From Albugo candida (lineage: Eukaryota; Oomycota; Peronosporomycetes; Albuginales): a DNA stretch of 64,000 nucleotides. Below the pieces are notes generated by a model. That model was not told the DNA's origin. It saw only the letters and a program-made list of their open reading frames with translations, and searched no databases. The stretch spans positions 167,298-231,297 of the forward strand of contig JBDOQK010000056.1 in NCBI GenBank assembly GCA_040437565.1. The letters are read 5' to 3'. Position numbers and translations under genes: made by a program. Below, piece by piece: positions 42,084 to 54,900 of this stretch (its first letter is position 1; each line of letters opens with the position of its first letter).

Positions 42084-42186
42084 GCAAATGGATCTGGATC
42101 TAAAATTTAGATTCAGATCCAGATCTATTCAGGAAATGGACCCAACTCTCAGATCCAGATCCATTGGCCAAATGGATCCAACTCTC
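42084..42186. repeat. Right array of the same 36-bp repeats
   Basis: Two full units plus an inverted half unit, with a few substitutions (AGATCTATTCAGGAAATGGA and AGATCCATTGGCCAAATGGA). The entry sequence TGCAAATGGATCTGGAT closely matches the start of the left array (TGCAAATGGATCTAGAT). Confidence 0.75.
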
Positions 42187-43565
42187 GTCGCGACAAGGGC
42201 TGAAATGATAAATCCAGCACTACCCAGAAGTACGATAGTCAAAAAGGCTTTATCAGTAAAGTAATTCACGTTATAAGAAATAACTATCGAATTAGGTTTG
42301 TTACTCGCGCGAGACTGTGATACCTTAGGGTGCGAATGAAAGTTGGAATGCACATTCTTGGAACAGCTTGGTCTTAACAATCAAATACGTCTTTCCCGTT
42401 TCATTTCTCTTTTTAAAAATTGCTTAGTTTATTATTGCCGTTGCTTTCCGTCACCATCTCATCAAAGCGATCATTGATACAAGTTCAGAATCTACAAGTG
42501 CATAAAAATCGAAGGGGTACTTTTACGTGTACAAACTGTGTAAAACTTCACTAGTATGCTCTACCGCCACATATACCTCACATTTTTTCACCCGTAGTGT
42601 AATAACGCTTTCATGCGTCCACATCTACCACATAGTAGCCACTTGAACATGTCAACTCCACCTTGAGGGAAAGAAATAATTTAGAGCTTACTAGTTGTAG
42701 CACCCAAGTACAATAGTAATGCTGGGACTCTAAAAACCTTGCATTCATTCCTCGCCTAAAAAGCCCATCTGCAATGGCTCTCTTACGTCTAGTCATTACA
42801 TGCAAGGATAATATCATTTCAAATCATATTCTTCAGAGTCAGCTATATTCAACGTAAAAGGACCTAAACGCTTTACGACTGCTCTTATTTCAGTCTGATA
42901 CGGTATTCGAATGCTCGGAAATTATCTCCGTATATCGACAAATGATCTCAATGAAGCGCGCAGCCAATCACCCTTCAGAAGGGCTGTAAGTTTATCCACC
43001 TTTTTAGATAAGAAACTGAACTTGTTCCGCCTTAAAAGCGTTCCCTATCCCTCTGCATGAGCAAAGCATCCTTTTTGTCTTTTCAACTTTTAAGTAGTTA
43101 TCCACGATTAAATGCAGTACTTCACTCCATTTATTTATAAAGAGATTGTAAAACATAGAAGTGTTTCTATCATCAGACAATAATGCTTGAACAACCCCTC
43201 TTCTGAAGAAATTCATTCAACGACTTCCTGCATTCAGCACTGTGTTCGCGTAGACAGGAAAATATGTATCGGAAAGGCAGCACAGCAAAGCGCTAGGAGA
43301 TTAAGCGCTCTAAATGTGTTTGAAAATCTGGAGTACAGCTCCTTCTACTCCGGCGCTGACACAAGTACACAGTGAATATTGTTTTGTCTATAAATGTCCA
43401 GAATTTGATCCAGCTATTATATCGTGCCGATATTACTCAATTTTATGCAGTACGCTATCGCAATGTATAGTCAAACCGCCAACGGCATTATTGTCAACTG
43501 GCTCACGTCGATAGAAACTGGGTGATTTGCACCCAATCACCACATTCCAGTTATCTCGAACAATA
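42187..43565. other. Intergenic, no gene seen
   Basis: Only short random frames are present. A/T-rich, with no repeat or domain recognised. It includes the promoter side of LCB2. Confidence 0.55.
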
Positions 43566-45004
43566 ATGGATCATGTACCGTGGATGGCCGCGATGTTTTG
43601 CTATATACAAATCGCCATTTTACTGACATTTGGATATATACGGGAGTTTTTTGGAAGTGTATCTGGTTATTCTCGCTATAAGTCTGCACCTACTAAACCT
43701 GGTTTTGCGAAATTGCTGTTATCATGGGAGAAGTTCTACACTAACCGCATTTATCACCGCACTCAAGATGTCTTCAATCGACCAGTGGCAAATGCACCTG
43801 GAGCGCATATTGATGTTATTGAGCGCTACTCGAAAGACGGCAATAGAACGTTACAAAGAAAAGACGGATGTGTGAGAGCATGTTTAAATTTAGGATCGTA
43901 CAACTATCTCGGATTCGCAGATGATTGGATTAATATCTGCAGTGAAGATGTGTTCAAGGCTGTCACGCGCTTTGGTTTAGCGTCTTTATCATCGACTATG
44001 GAATTTGGCACAACCACAATTCACCGTGAACTTGAAGAAGAATTTGCGAAGTTTATTGGAAAACCTGCCGCGCTTGTGTATAATATGGGATTTGCGACGA
44101 ATGCTACTACCATTCCTGCATTGATGAGCAAAGGGAGCCTGATCATAAGTGACAGCTTGAATCATAGCTCTATAATTAATGGAGCAAGAGCTTCTGGTGC
44201 ACATGTGGTAGTATTCCGTCATAACGATGCCGAACATCTTGAACATACTCTACGCATGAATATTGCCCGAGGGCAACCACGCACAAACCGAGCGTGGAAG
44301 AAAGTCATGGTGATGGTTGAAGGTATCTATTCCATGGAAGGTGAAATTGTACATCTACGTAATATCGTTGATGTGGTCAAGAAATACAAAGCGTACATAT
44401 ATGTTGATGAAGCTCATAGTATCGGTGCTCTAGGGCGTACTGGGCGCGGGATCTGTGAATACGCTGGAGTAGACCCCAGCGAGATTGATATACTGATGGG
44501 TACCTTCACCAAAAGCTTTGCTGGGATGGGTGGGTATGTCGCCGCCTCAGAAGAAATCATCTCTTACATTCGTACTTCAAGCGCTGGATCTATGTATGCA
44601 GCAAGTCTATCCCCTGTGGTTGCACAGCAGATTCTAACTTCGCTAAGAGTAATTATGGGCACTGATGGAAGTGATTACGGGAAAAAAAAACTTGATAATC
44701 TCCGTGAGAACAGCAATTATTTCCGACAGCAGCTGATCAACATGGGTGTTGTCACTTTGGGAAATTTCGACTCCCCAGTGATTCCAGTGATGCTATTCTG
44801 TTTATCAAAAATTCCTGAATTCTCGCGCCAGTGCTGGAACGTAACCTGGCTGTTGTTACAGTTGGATTTCCTGCGACACCCCTTTTGCTGTCTCGCGTTC
44901 GTTTTTGCATTTCGGCAGCTCATACAAAAGAAGATCTCGATAAAGCTCTAAAACAAATTGAAGAAGTGAGTAGTAACTGCAATATTCAGTTTTTGAAGAG
45001 CTGA
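43566..45004 (+). CDS. LCB2: Serine palmitoyltransferase subunit 2 (LCB2/SPTLC2), apparent frameshift
   Basis: With LCB1 it condenses serine and palmitoyl-CoA to 3-ketosphinganine in the ER, the first step of sphingolipid synthesis. The start is ATG 43566 ([16 protein letters not shown]), followed by a membrane helix. Seen: [29 protein letters not shown] and the PLP-lysine motif [13 protein letters not shown] (about residue 315). [13 protein letters not shown] and [11 protein letters not shown] follow. After KIPEFSRQ the frame shifts near 44833: the family sequence ([20 protein letters not shown], then [19 protein letters not shown]) continues in another frame to a stop at 45002. One missing base explains it, either a sequencing error or a real lesion. 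In the unshifted frame the protein ends wrongly at 44951. It is the only clear host gene in the transposon-rich half. Confidence 0.9.
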
Positions 45005-48000
45005 AATGGCTTATCCTTACTTTAAGCCAAACTCTATAAACGAACATATGATTGCTTTTTTTCGAATGCTGCTTTCGAATACCTCTACCTTACCTGGAAT
45101 GAATGTAATTAATCGTTAGCCTTGCTTTCTTAATCGTTTTGATAGTACGCAGGATGGTTTCCTGGCCTTACCAATGTGAGAGTTGTCTCGGAATTTTTAT
45201 CTTTTGATAGACTATGTGTTTTATATCATTTTAGCTAAAGCGCAATTTTCAGGTGAAAGCACGTTCACGTTAATTGACCCTCTCGTGGCGATTCCCGAGT
45301 TGACGATGATATACATGAGGGAGGATCTTTAAAATACACTACACTTTGATCAACTTAATGAATGAATTTAATAACCGATTTATCAGCTACTTTGGTACAT
45401 CGTTGCTGCTGATTGCAATCCAGAACGAGATTTCAACTCGAATAATACCGTCGTTGCAGAAGTCAGTTTTATCGCAAGCAAGTAATAATGTTTTCATGTA
45501 CAAGCCATGAATTCAACTTTTTTGTACCGTACGTTATACCTTTCTTTGTTGTCATACCGTAGATTTTAGCATCAATGAGAAAGCATCATCCTTTCACATC
45601 CTTACAAGCATCTCTGGCACGATACGATAGATGCCATAGTTATCTAATCATGCTCATCTCTTGCAAACTAAACCACAATTCTTACGTTATCAACGTATAC
45701 TACAATGAACTAAATAATTCTATGACAGCACACCATAACTCCAGGCTTTTTTTGTAACATACCGCAGAATACAGCCTTTTTGCAACCGCATAGTTGCGAG
45801 TTGATTAATTATCAGAAATCCGGAGTTGGCATGCTGTCCCCGCAGCATTCTGGAGACAGATTTGTATTTCTCCTCTTTTCTAGAACATACCATAGTTCGT
45901 ACCCTTTTTTCTAGACACTCGTATTTGAATCCCCTTCATAATATAATCACTGCATGCCTCACCTTGTCGTAAACATTTACTTGACCTCTTTGTAAAAAAT
46001 CTACGTATCATATCAAATAGTTCACGCTTATTCATCCTTCACAATATTTTAATACATCTTTTGAGTTTGTGCTGGAAATATCCACAAAAGGGAAAAACCT
46101 ATCTGGTTCATACCATAACTGGGCAATCAAACAAAAGAAGCAGAAAGGGAACACAACAAAAACGCTTGTCATAAGAATAATGGAAATGATGGTATGGTAT
46201 TGTATAAAGTAGGAAACTCTCCGAGAATCTAACAGCGGAACAGCAGGTTTTTTTTAAGTGAATACCTTCATTCCTCCTACTTGTTACAAAGGATCATGAT
46301 TTTTTTGGTAGATAGATTCAATTTCTCTTCTACGTTTAGCAAAAATTGGTGAGTACTAAGGATGGTAACATTGAGTGATGTCCGTTTTCTCTATTTCACC
46401 ACCGAAACACTATCAGATCTATTCCGTTTACCTCTGCTATTTTGAGGAAGTGTTCTTTTCACATATCTTATACTCAAACACAAGAAGTACATTTTCAAGA
46501 TGCATATAAATATATGGCGGCAGCAGAAGTTGTGGTAAGAAAAAAAACGCCCCCATCAACATCCTTTCACCACCCGTCAGCTTGTTTATCGACCACAGCA
46601 CTCGACAAGTGATCCAAGATACGAAAACCTTGTTTACTTTTCGGGTTCTGGAATTGGCCTCTTTCATGATGAGTGCTGATATACTTTTTCTCGGGACAGA
46701 AATAAGCGCCATTGCTCTGTTGCACTATGCTGTTGATCCATCTACCATTCCATTTTCTCTGGTAATCATTTTCCATAGACTTTCATTAACAAAGGTATAA
46801 GACGATGTTATCGCACCTTCTAGCTATGCACAAGATAGAATGAGTTGTTTGAAACTGAGATTATTCCAGTTCATGCGTGCTGTGTTCTCTAGCTATAATT
46901 CAATGGTAAAACGTACTATCAGCATATTCATTGAGGCGGATACGTGCATCTGGGGCGGTGTAACCACACCTTGGACATTTCTCCTAGAGAAGGTGTATCA
47001 GAGCTTTCGACTTCACGCCACAAAATGACTTCCACTGTATTGTGTCAATTTTAAGAAACCCAATAAGCGATAAAACCTTTTATATCGAATGATTTCAGTC
47101 CACCACGAGTGGATTAAACCGATGCGTGGACCAGTAATAATAGATAGAATCATGACCTCGATAGAGCTATAGTAGATTGTCCCTGACTTCTACAGTTACT
47201 TTTATGCGTATTCGGTCAAATTAGAGCACGATGAGCCACTATAATCGATACGAAGTGTGTTTTTGCAAGTTCATGTATGCGTGGTGGAGAGCCAAAAGCA
47301 ATGGTACAGCGCTATCACAATCTCTATAAGCCTTCAAAGGAGCGCAAAAAGGTCTTGAAACGGCTAGAACCCCACATATTGCGACGGGACGGATCAACGA
47401 AATTGCTTGCTCCGGATAAATTTGCAGAAAGCTAGACGCTGTAATACGAAATGTGACTAACGTGACACGATATTGCTAGATGAAAAAATTATCGTACTAC
47501 AATCATCATCTTCTTACACCTTCGTCGAATTGAGATATTTACAACTTATAATACTTTTGTTCGACTATGTGACGCGCGGGCAAGTTAGGATGGAGTGGAG
47601 AATCTATGAAAATTGCTATTCAAGGAACAAGACGACATGAATGTCGAGCAATTACGAAGACCAACAGAGAACTGGTTACAGCCTAGATTGGGCACAACGC
47701 ATCACTTATGCTCGGTCGATAGGAGTTTGTGAAATGGAAGCACCCTTCAAATTGCTACAAATTTTAGCCGACTGACGGAAAGGCGACCACTACCTGTCGT
47801 CTTTAACAATGGAGAAGCTTGGAAGATCACGTTGGGGCTAGAAGATTTTCGCGTGGGATTGATAACGATACCTTGCATTAGTATCGTTGTAATCCCAGCC
47901 TATCGTGAGCGTTGGAGGTCTAGAGTGTTCTTTCCTAGACAATGACTTTTTTTGCTGTACCTAGAGTTTTCTTTTCTATAAAAATTGGTCCGAACGCCTT

Positions 48001-48780
48001 TCTGTACGAGTGAATGTCTTAAGATGTACCGAATTGAGAGAAATAGCTGGAACTTTGTAGAAGGATCCACATCGTGAATTTATTACTTTCTCAAGTGTCT
48101 TTTATGCTGAAAAATGACGTGGCATACTCTATTTCTTGCCATCATTAAAATAATATGCACTTGCCTGTGCACTTCATCTTCGTCGAGTGTCAATGCGCAG
48201 CACATCGTACACTTCAGTCGAACTGTTGAAATTTCCTGTTTCTTTTGCCCGATTCCGGACTAGCCACTTGTAAATATTGGACTCCACAAGATATTAATGA
48301 AACAACGGCAAAAAAATTGGATCAATACCATTCATTCTGAGTCATAAACCGAAATGTGAAACGAAACACTTACCATTGCGGCTTCAATAAAAGAAATGAG
48401 CGTGGTAGCAAACACGTGAACGTTTTGCACACTGCGTAATAAGGGCTTCTTATACACATTTTAGTTTCGGGACAGTCTTCTCAATAGTCCAGGGTTGTTC
48501 TATTAGCGACTAACGGCGTGTGTGCAGCTGGATAAGACCTCGATTATTCCAAGAGTAGTTCTTTATGTAGGAAAATCTCTCGTTTTTATCAATAAACGGA
48601 TAATGATGCAAGCACATGCAGACTGCTTGACGGATTTTCTACATGGTGACTAGAAGCCTTTGTATCAAGCGATGAGGCTTTTTTTTAGTCTGATTGAAGA
48701 TTTGGATGGTGTTGCAGGTAGTAAGCAAGCATTGATATGATGTAAATTTCTACTTTCTTCCCAGCTTCAAGCATAACAAA
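45005..48780. other. Long gene-free stretch of about 3.7 kb
   Basis: No frame above about 90 codons and no recognisable domain on either strand. A/T-rich with scattered short poly-T runs. No tRNA-like A/B boxes convinced me. It may be eroded transposon sequence or a regulatory or structural region. Confidence 0.55.
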
Positions 48781-49018
48781 GCTCGGAACTACTCAGATGT
48801 CGATGCGATAGTTCGAGAGACCGAAGAATTGAAGAATTGAAGAAAGCATGAAGCTTTGAGCATTTTCTGTAGTTGATGACTGTGATGGAAGTTTTAGAAG
48901 GTGCTGTTGAGTACCTAGTCGTCAACAATATCGTGCAATACGCATCAAAAGACAAGAGGGACACACTGATGTCGAAGGCTGATGCACACAGAACAGAATA
49001 TTTACAGCATGTTAGGAT

Positions 49019-49424
49019 CGGTGCATTTTGCCAAAGCTTAAGCATCGTAACGAAGAAGTGCCTGTCGAGAAATGTGGCGAATGTCGCTCGAGTACTGTGA
49101 TTTCGAGAGACTCGAAGGTGTCACGACTGTGGTGATGCTGGTCATTTGAAAGCGACATGTCCTAATCAAAGNNNNNNNNNNNNNNNNNNNNNNNNNNNNN
49201 NNNNNNNNNNNNNNNNNNNNNNNNNNNNNNNNNNNNNNNNNNNNNNNNNNNNNNNNNNNNNNNNNNNNNNNGGTGCATTTTGCCAAAGCTTAAGCATCGT
49301 AACGAAGAAGTGCCTGTCGAGAAATGTGGCGAATGTCGCTCGAGTACTGTGATTTCGAGAGACTCGAAGGTGTCACGACTGTGGTGATGCTGGTCATTTG
49401 AAAGCGACATGTCCTAATCAAAGT
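49019..49424. repeat. False duplication around assembly gap 49172-49271
   Basis: Bases 49019-49171 and 49272-49424 are the same 153 bp on either side of 100 N, another unmerged contig overlap. Confidence 0.88.
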
Positions 49425-50268
49425 ATCCAAATGTCAATAGGTGAAGCTAACATCAACTTGGCGAGATCTCAGCTCAAGATATCGGCCAAACGGTTGCTGT
49501 AGATTGACCAGTGGATCAAGTCGTAAGTGTTACAGCGATTAGGCGGGGTAAGAAGATGTCCAAGACGCCAAAGGTGTGTGTATCGAGCTCAACTTAGACG
49601 AGGTGACTATAAGCCAAGTAGGCACTGTAACAATGCGGGCCTCTAAGGGTGCCACGGTACAGACTATGAAACTTACCGAAGTATTTTTTTGCGGTCAGAC
49701 TTGCTCCCAATTTGGTACACCCACCACGTACCATGACGATGAACGTTACATATTTTCCTTCGACTTTTCGTCGACCTTCATTGTACTACCGTGGAGAGAG
49801 ATTATTTCGTACTACAGTTTCAGTTATCATACTGAACCATCGAACACGTTTGAATTGCTCTGCAAACGCACATGGCAAGCAGAGAAAAAATCGACACTCC
49901 ACTCAAGATATTGGATCGAAAACCCTTTTTGACCGAATTAGTGCAATTATTTTTTTGGATCTCAAAGATCGCAAGGCGCCAAGAGACAGGCTTGGGATTC
50001 GCTATATCATCAATTTTGCGGATCACAAGAGTAATTAATCGAACCTTCTTCTCGGCCGCACCAAGGATAAAGTGGTCAAATAATTAAAAATTTATGAGTT
50101 TCGTCGAGAAGCGCTTAGCTGTCGAATTCCCGGATTCCCGAATTCCCGGCTTGTGTAACAGCTATGGTGATGAATACGATAATGTCGATTTCTTAGCGAA
50201 AGTCTGGCGTCGCTTCTCAGCGTAGTAAGGCATGAAACCAAGCCAGTAATGACAAGGCGGAGCGTATG

Positions 50269-50296
50269 CACCGCGCCATATATATATGGCGCGGTG
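50269..50296. repeat. Perfect 28-bp palindrome
   Basis: Arms CACCGCGCCATATA and TATATGGCGCGGTG are exact reverse complements with no loop. It lies in the integrase part of the old copia fossil. Confidence 0.85.
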
Positions 50297-50315
50297 TAAG
50301 TTTTTTAAAGCTGTT

Positions 50316-50355
50316 TCCACTCAGTCCCACTCAGTCCCACTCAGTCCCACTCAGT
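50316..50355. repeat. 10-bp tandem repeat, four copies
   Basis: The unit CCCACTCAGT occurs four times head to tail (the first with one change), 20 bp after the palindrome. Confidence 0.85.
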
Positions 50356-51718
50356 CTTCGGGTCGATGCGGTTTAACATGCTGCATACGTGCTGAAAAGT
50401 TCGACTTTGAATGCTGATATCGATGGATATCACCAATCGAGATCCTTACGAACACGAGACCTACACTAATGAGGTTGTGCCTTAATTTGTCCAGGTTCGG
50501 TCTACAGAGATACGAAGAAGAACAATTTTTTGAAGCATGATCAACGTGTTCTACTCGTTTGTATTGGTGATTGCATTTTAGACTATCAATAATTTTTACT
50601 CAAGGACCGCATCGTAATCACAACGCAGCATATACGCGATTTATGACTCCGACAAAGACCACAATGAATTACTGCTGCATTGAAAGCTTAGTTTTTACCA
50701 AAACGCGAGTGCGGATGACATTGTCTGCGACCAGAAAAATGCAAAGACGTCGATAGCTCGCAGGTGCTGAAAACCAAGCCACTATGGAAAAGAGAGCATC
50801 CAGTGACAAGATCGATACAAAAGTAATCAGCTGGCAAAGAGACGTATATCAGACGATGGAGGTTTCCCTGGAGTGGTGAACAGCGTGATAGGCCTGGAGA
50901 TTATATTATTGTGATGAAAGTCAGAGCGTGGGCAATTCAAAATCGTAAGAGGCTATACAAGATGCAATTCAAGCTTTGAAGAGTAACCAAGCGTCGAAAA
51001 TGGTGGTGAAACTATTTAATGCAATCGAATTAGATAATAAATGGGTGTCGAAGATAAAACGTGATGCAGATGGAATTGTAGAGCGCTGCAAAGCCGTTTG
51101 GTCGCATGTGGAAATCAAAAAGTGTTTGGTCGTGACTACAGCGTTACTTTCGAAGCTGTGATGCAGATGCAACGTAGAATTAAGATCGCATGATGAGGAT
51201 ATGGGGACCGGTTACAGCATGGATATATAACTAGCGCATATGTCCCAGAGACAAGCAACATGACATGTCGCTAGAATTGAAAAAGTGCTTCATGGCTCCG
51301 AAAGTGGGAAGACTCTGGTCGGGATTGCTGCATAGAAGCTTCTGTCCCTAAGATTTGCACAGTGTCTTACATACATGTGTGTTCACTGGAAGAGAGATGA
51401 TAAACGTGCTATATTTGTGGTGGGTTACGTCGGCAATTGGGAAACGCCTACTGGACCATTGCAAATCGATGCTTTTTTTTAGTGAATTCGAGAATTACTC
51501 TGAAAAACTCTAACATTGATGCCGGAAATGAACGAGTGTTATCGAACTGGCTATATGATATCTCCAGAAAGTGTCGAGATAAAAAAGGCTCCAAGGGAGC
51601 ACATTGGTACAACTGGAGTAACATTTCGGTCTCAGGGATCAGATTCTGATCGAACCAAGTAAAGAAGCCAACTACATGAGTCTATGCGATCCGTGCCATA
51701 TTGTACTAGAGGGGTAAC

Positions 51719-51916
51719 TGTTGGAAACCGCATCTACATCTACTGAATACAGCGACGTTAAGTTGAAGATCTTCACTGATGGAAGACCACGATCACGTGA
51801 AGAGTCGTATAAAGTGAAAGGTCGAAAGAGAAACATAAGATAGGCTGCTAGGGAGTTCTCAATATACCTTTTAATCAGCAAGTCTTTGTGTGTTATCTTT
51901 TGTACGGTTTCTAACA
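51719..51916 (+). repeat. 5' LTR of the copia element
   Basis: 198 bp, beginning TGTTGGAAAC and ending GTTTCTAACA: the TG...CA ends sit in a short inverted repeat. It pairs with the 3' LTR and with the solo LTR at 61124. Confidence 0.88.
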
Positions 51917-54900
51917 GGGTTATGAGCCCAAATACCCAGAGACTACGCGGTGCTACGCGACCTCTTCGACACTCAAGGCAAATATATTCATCTTTAGAGT
52001 CCTAGAGTGACGGAGATAAACACAATGAATCAAAGATTGGACATGCGGGGACTCCCATACACTGAAATGTAAATGACTGGATGTGGCGAGGAAACCTTAT
52101 TAGACCAGATCGCTATTGGCGAAGAGTGCAACGACGTAAGCTGGAACGACGAAGAGAAGGGCGAATTCAAGAAAAAGCAAGCCAAAATTAAAATTCTTAT
52201 CCAAGGATCACTCAATGAAACTTGCGAAACAAGTGATGATGAAAAGTACCGACACGGAGATGTGGACTGAGCTCGTATCGATCTACGAGGGCAAGACAAA
52301 TCCTGCTATGACTGCGCAGAAGGTGTATCGCTTGCAGGGCGAGCTACACAGGACTCATCTACGTGGAAAAGGAAACGTACGGAGCCATAGCTAAAAACTT
52401 TTCGATATCAAGAATCAACTTGCAGATTTATGATCACCCGTAAATGACTTGTAGATGGTGGATCGCATGTTAAGAAGTCTTCCGTCATAGGCGTGCTATG
52501 ATGAATTAAGGCGTAAAGTGTTATTCAGCACGAACATGGCAAAATACACATCGGGACTGCTTCGAGAGATGATACTTACCGCAGAATCAAGAAACAAAGA
52601 CTGGGGAAACCATGCTTTCGGCAACAAGCAACGAGAAAAGACCAGTATACGCAAGGCGAAACTCAGCACGGCAAGAAGACATATGACTATGCTGACTAAA
52701 AACCAGGAGCAAGAATTGGAACTGGTGGCTGCTTTCATTGCGGTGGGGATCATTTCAAACGTGATTGTCCAAATTTGGAAGGAATATTAACGGAAAATTA
52801 AACCATGCTCGTTCGGGTGAACAAAAGGTAGCGACACATGAAGTCAAAGAAAATCCAGATGATGATCGTAAAAATACACAGAAGCGCGAAATTGTGATGG
52901 GAGAAGTGGAAAAGCTCATCAATAAAGGATATGAACCTNNNNNNNNNNNNNNNNNNNNNNNNNNNNNNNNNNNNNNNNNNNNNNNNNNNNNNNNNNNNNN
53001 NNNNNNNNNNNNNNNNNNNNNNNNNNNNNNNNNNNNNNGCGCAAGGAGAAACTCAGCTTGGAAAGAGGACGTATAACCATACTGATATAAAACCAGGAGA
53101 AAGAATTGGAACTGGTGGTTGCTTTAATTTCAATGAAGATAATTTCAGACGTGATTGTCCAAATTTCGAAGGAGAAAAAACGGAAAATCAAATCATGCTC
53201 GTTCGGGTGAACAAAAGGTAGCGACACATGAAGTCAAAGAAAATCCAGATGATGATCGTAAAAATACACAGAAGCGCGAAATTGTGATGGGAGAAGTGGA
53301 AAAGCTCATCAATAAAGGATATGAACCTTGTCAATGGTACTTTGACTCGGGATCGAATATACAAATCACAGCGTGCAAGGAATATTTTACGACACTACAA
53401 AGTATGGATGATAGCGAGTGGAATCCAGATATTTCAGGCTTTGCTGATGGTGTCGACGCTAAAGCAGAAGGATTTGAAACTATCCTTCTTTCAGTGATGA
53501 TTGACGAACAAATGGTGTTCTTACTTGTGGAAGACGTATTATATGTCCCAACAGCTGGCTGCAATTAATTCTCACCTGACCTAGCAATGGATCAAGGTTT
53601 CGGAATGACATGGAATAATGAAAGCCAATCATTCAAAATGATAAAGGATGGGGCAAGTGTAATCTGAACACAATACAACAATAACCTATGGATGTTCACT
53701 GCTCATAATATTGTCAATGACGCAAACAAGAAAGATCAACCGAGAGGCAAGAAGCAAGATGTAGTCGCAGACATTGGCGTCTGGAACGAGAGACTTGGAC
53801 ATATCTGCCGTGAATATATTCGGCTAATGGTTGATCGGGGGATGGCCAAGGGCATCATGCTCAAGCGCCAGGGAGAACTATATTGTGCGGATTGTCACTT
53901 TGGCAAGCAATCAAGGAAAACATTCTGAAAAGCTATCGACAGAAAAATGGCGAGAGTAAATGAAATTATCTTTGCAGACCTAATTATTTCCCGAGTAAAC
54001 AATGGCTCGCCATGTTCTGCTGTTCTCGTGGTCATGGTCGGATAATCACGCTACGTGAAGGCTTTCAAGTTGAAGTCTAAGACCGAAGGCGAAGTAAATG
54101 AGCACTTGAAAAATTATATCAAGTGGGCAGAGCGACAACATGCCCATGAACTCGACCAAAACGTGCAACAGGAAAATTTGGTGCGACAAGTCCTGACCGA
54201 CAAAGGACAAGAGTTCTGCAATAGAACAATGGAGGACTGGTATACCAGAAATAGCGTAGTGCACACCAAGGTTGGACCAGACGCGTCTCAGCTTAACCTA
54301 GTAGAGCGAACACACCAGAAATTGATCGGAATGATGAAGACAATGATGCATCAATCTGGATTTCCGAAGTCGTTCTGGGTGCATGCATTAGAAAATGCGA
54401 TTTACATCAAGAATCGTGTGTACTGCAAAGGTGCAGCATGTACACCATACGAGACTCTGTTTGAGTCCAAGCCGGACATCCATCACCTGCGAGTATTTGA
54501 GTCCTTGACTCAATGTCATACTCCCGTCTCAAAAAGAAAGAAAATGAGCATGAACTGCAGCATTGGATTCTTGTTAGGCTACTGCGAAGACATTGTGGGT
54601 TGTATCGTGCACATCCCCACCGAACACAAAAAGAGATTCGTTTCAGATGCGAAAATTATTGAATCAATCAATATACAAGGACCGTCATGAATCCACATTT
54701 TCAATGAAGTCAAGAGATGGTTACAGGCATTTGATGAATTCATCGAAGAGGGGAAATGGACAATCTTATTGAGGAAAACCAGGACGTATTCCACCAACTA
54801 GCCAACTGCGACACCGCCGATAAGCAGTATGTGTGCAGCAATGTTGATATGGAATCAACGAAAAGTTGCAAGGGTCAATATTAGGCGAAGATCAAGAGGT

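Larger units (their letters stand above)
39187..42186 (-). mobile_element. hAT DNA transposon bracketed by hairpin-repeat arrays
   Basis: About 3.0 kb with hAT transposase remains on the minus strand and, at both ends, an array of the same 36-bp unit (CAGATCCAGATCCATTT, a few bases, AAATGGATCCAACTCA). The unit contains an inverted repeat ATCCATTT/AAATGGAT. The left array spans 39187-39358 and the right 42084-42186. Subterminal motif clusters are a known feature of hAT ends, where they bind transposase. A clear 8-bp target duplication was not established. The left border coincides with an interruption of copia integrase sequence, so the hAT probably jumped into that fossil. Confidence 0.6.
48780..51650 (+). 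mobile_element. Old Ty1/copia fossil (gag to early reverse transcriptase)
   Basis: Plus-strand copia remains, heavily decayed. Parts: gag-like sequence near 48870-49100, a CCHC zinc knuckle (CHDCGDAGHLKATC) at about 49115-49160, integrase-like sequence about 49930-50290, and the beginning of reverse transcriptase about 51020-51160. No LTRs were found. Many breaks; clearly older than the LTR-bearing element to its right. It contains gap 49172-49271 with a duplicated 153-bp flank, a palindrome and a small tandem repeat (listed separately). Confidence 0.65.

Noticed and set aside
46840-46960. Possible tRNA gene (words resembling an A box)
   Set aside because: No B box and no cloverleaf could be drawn.
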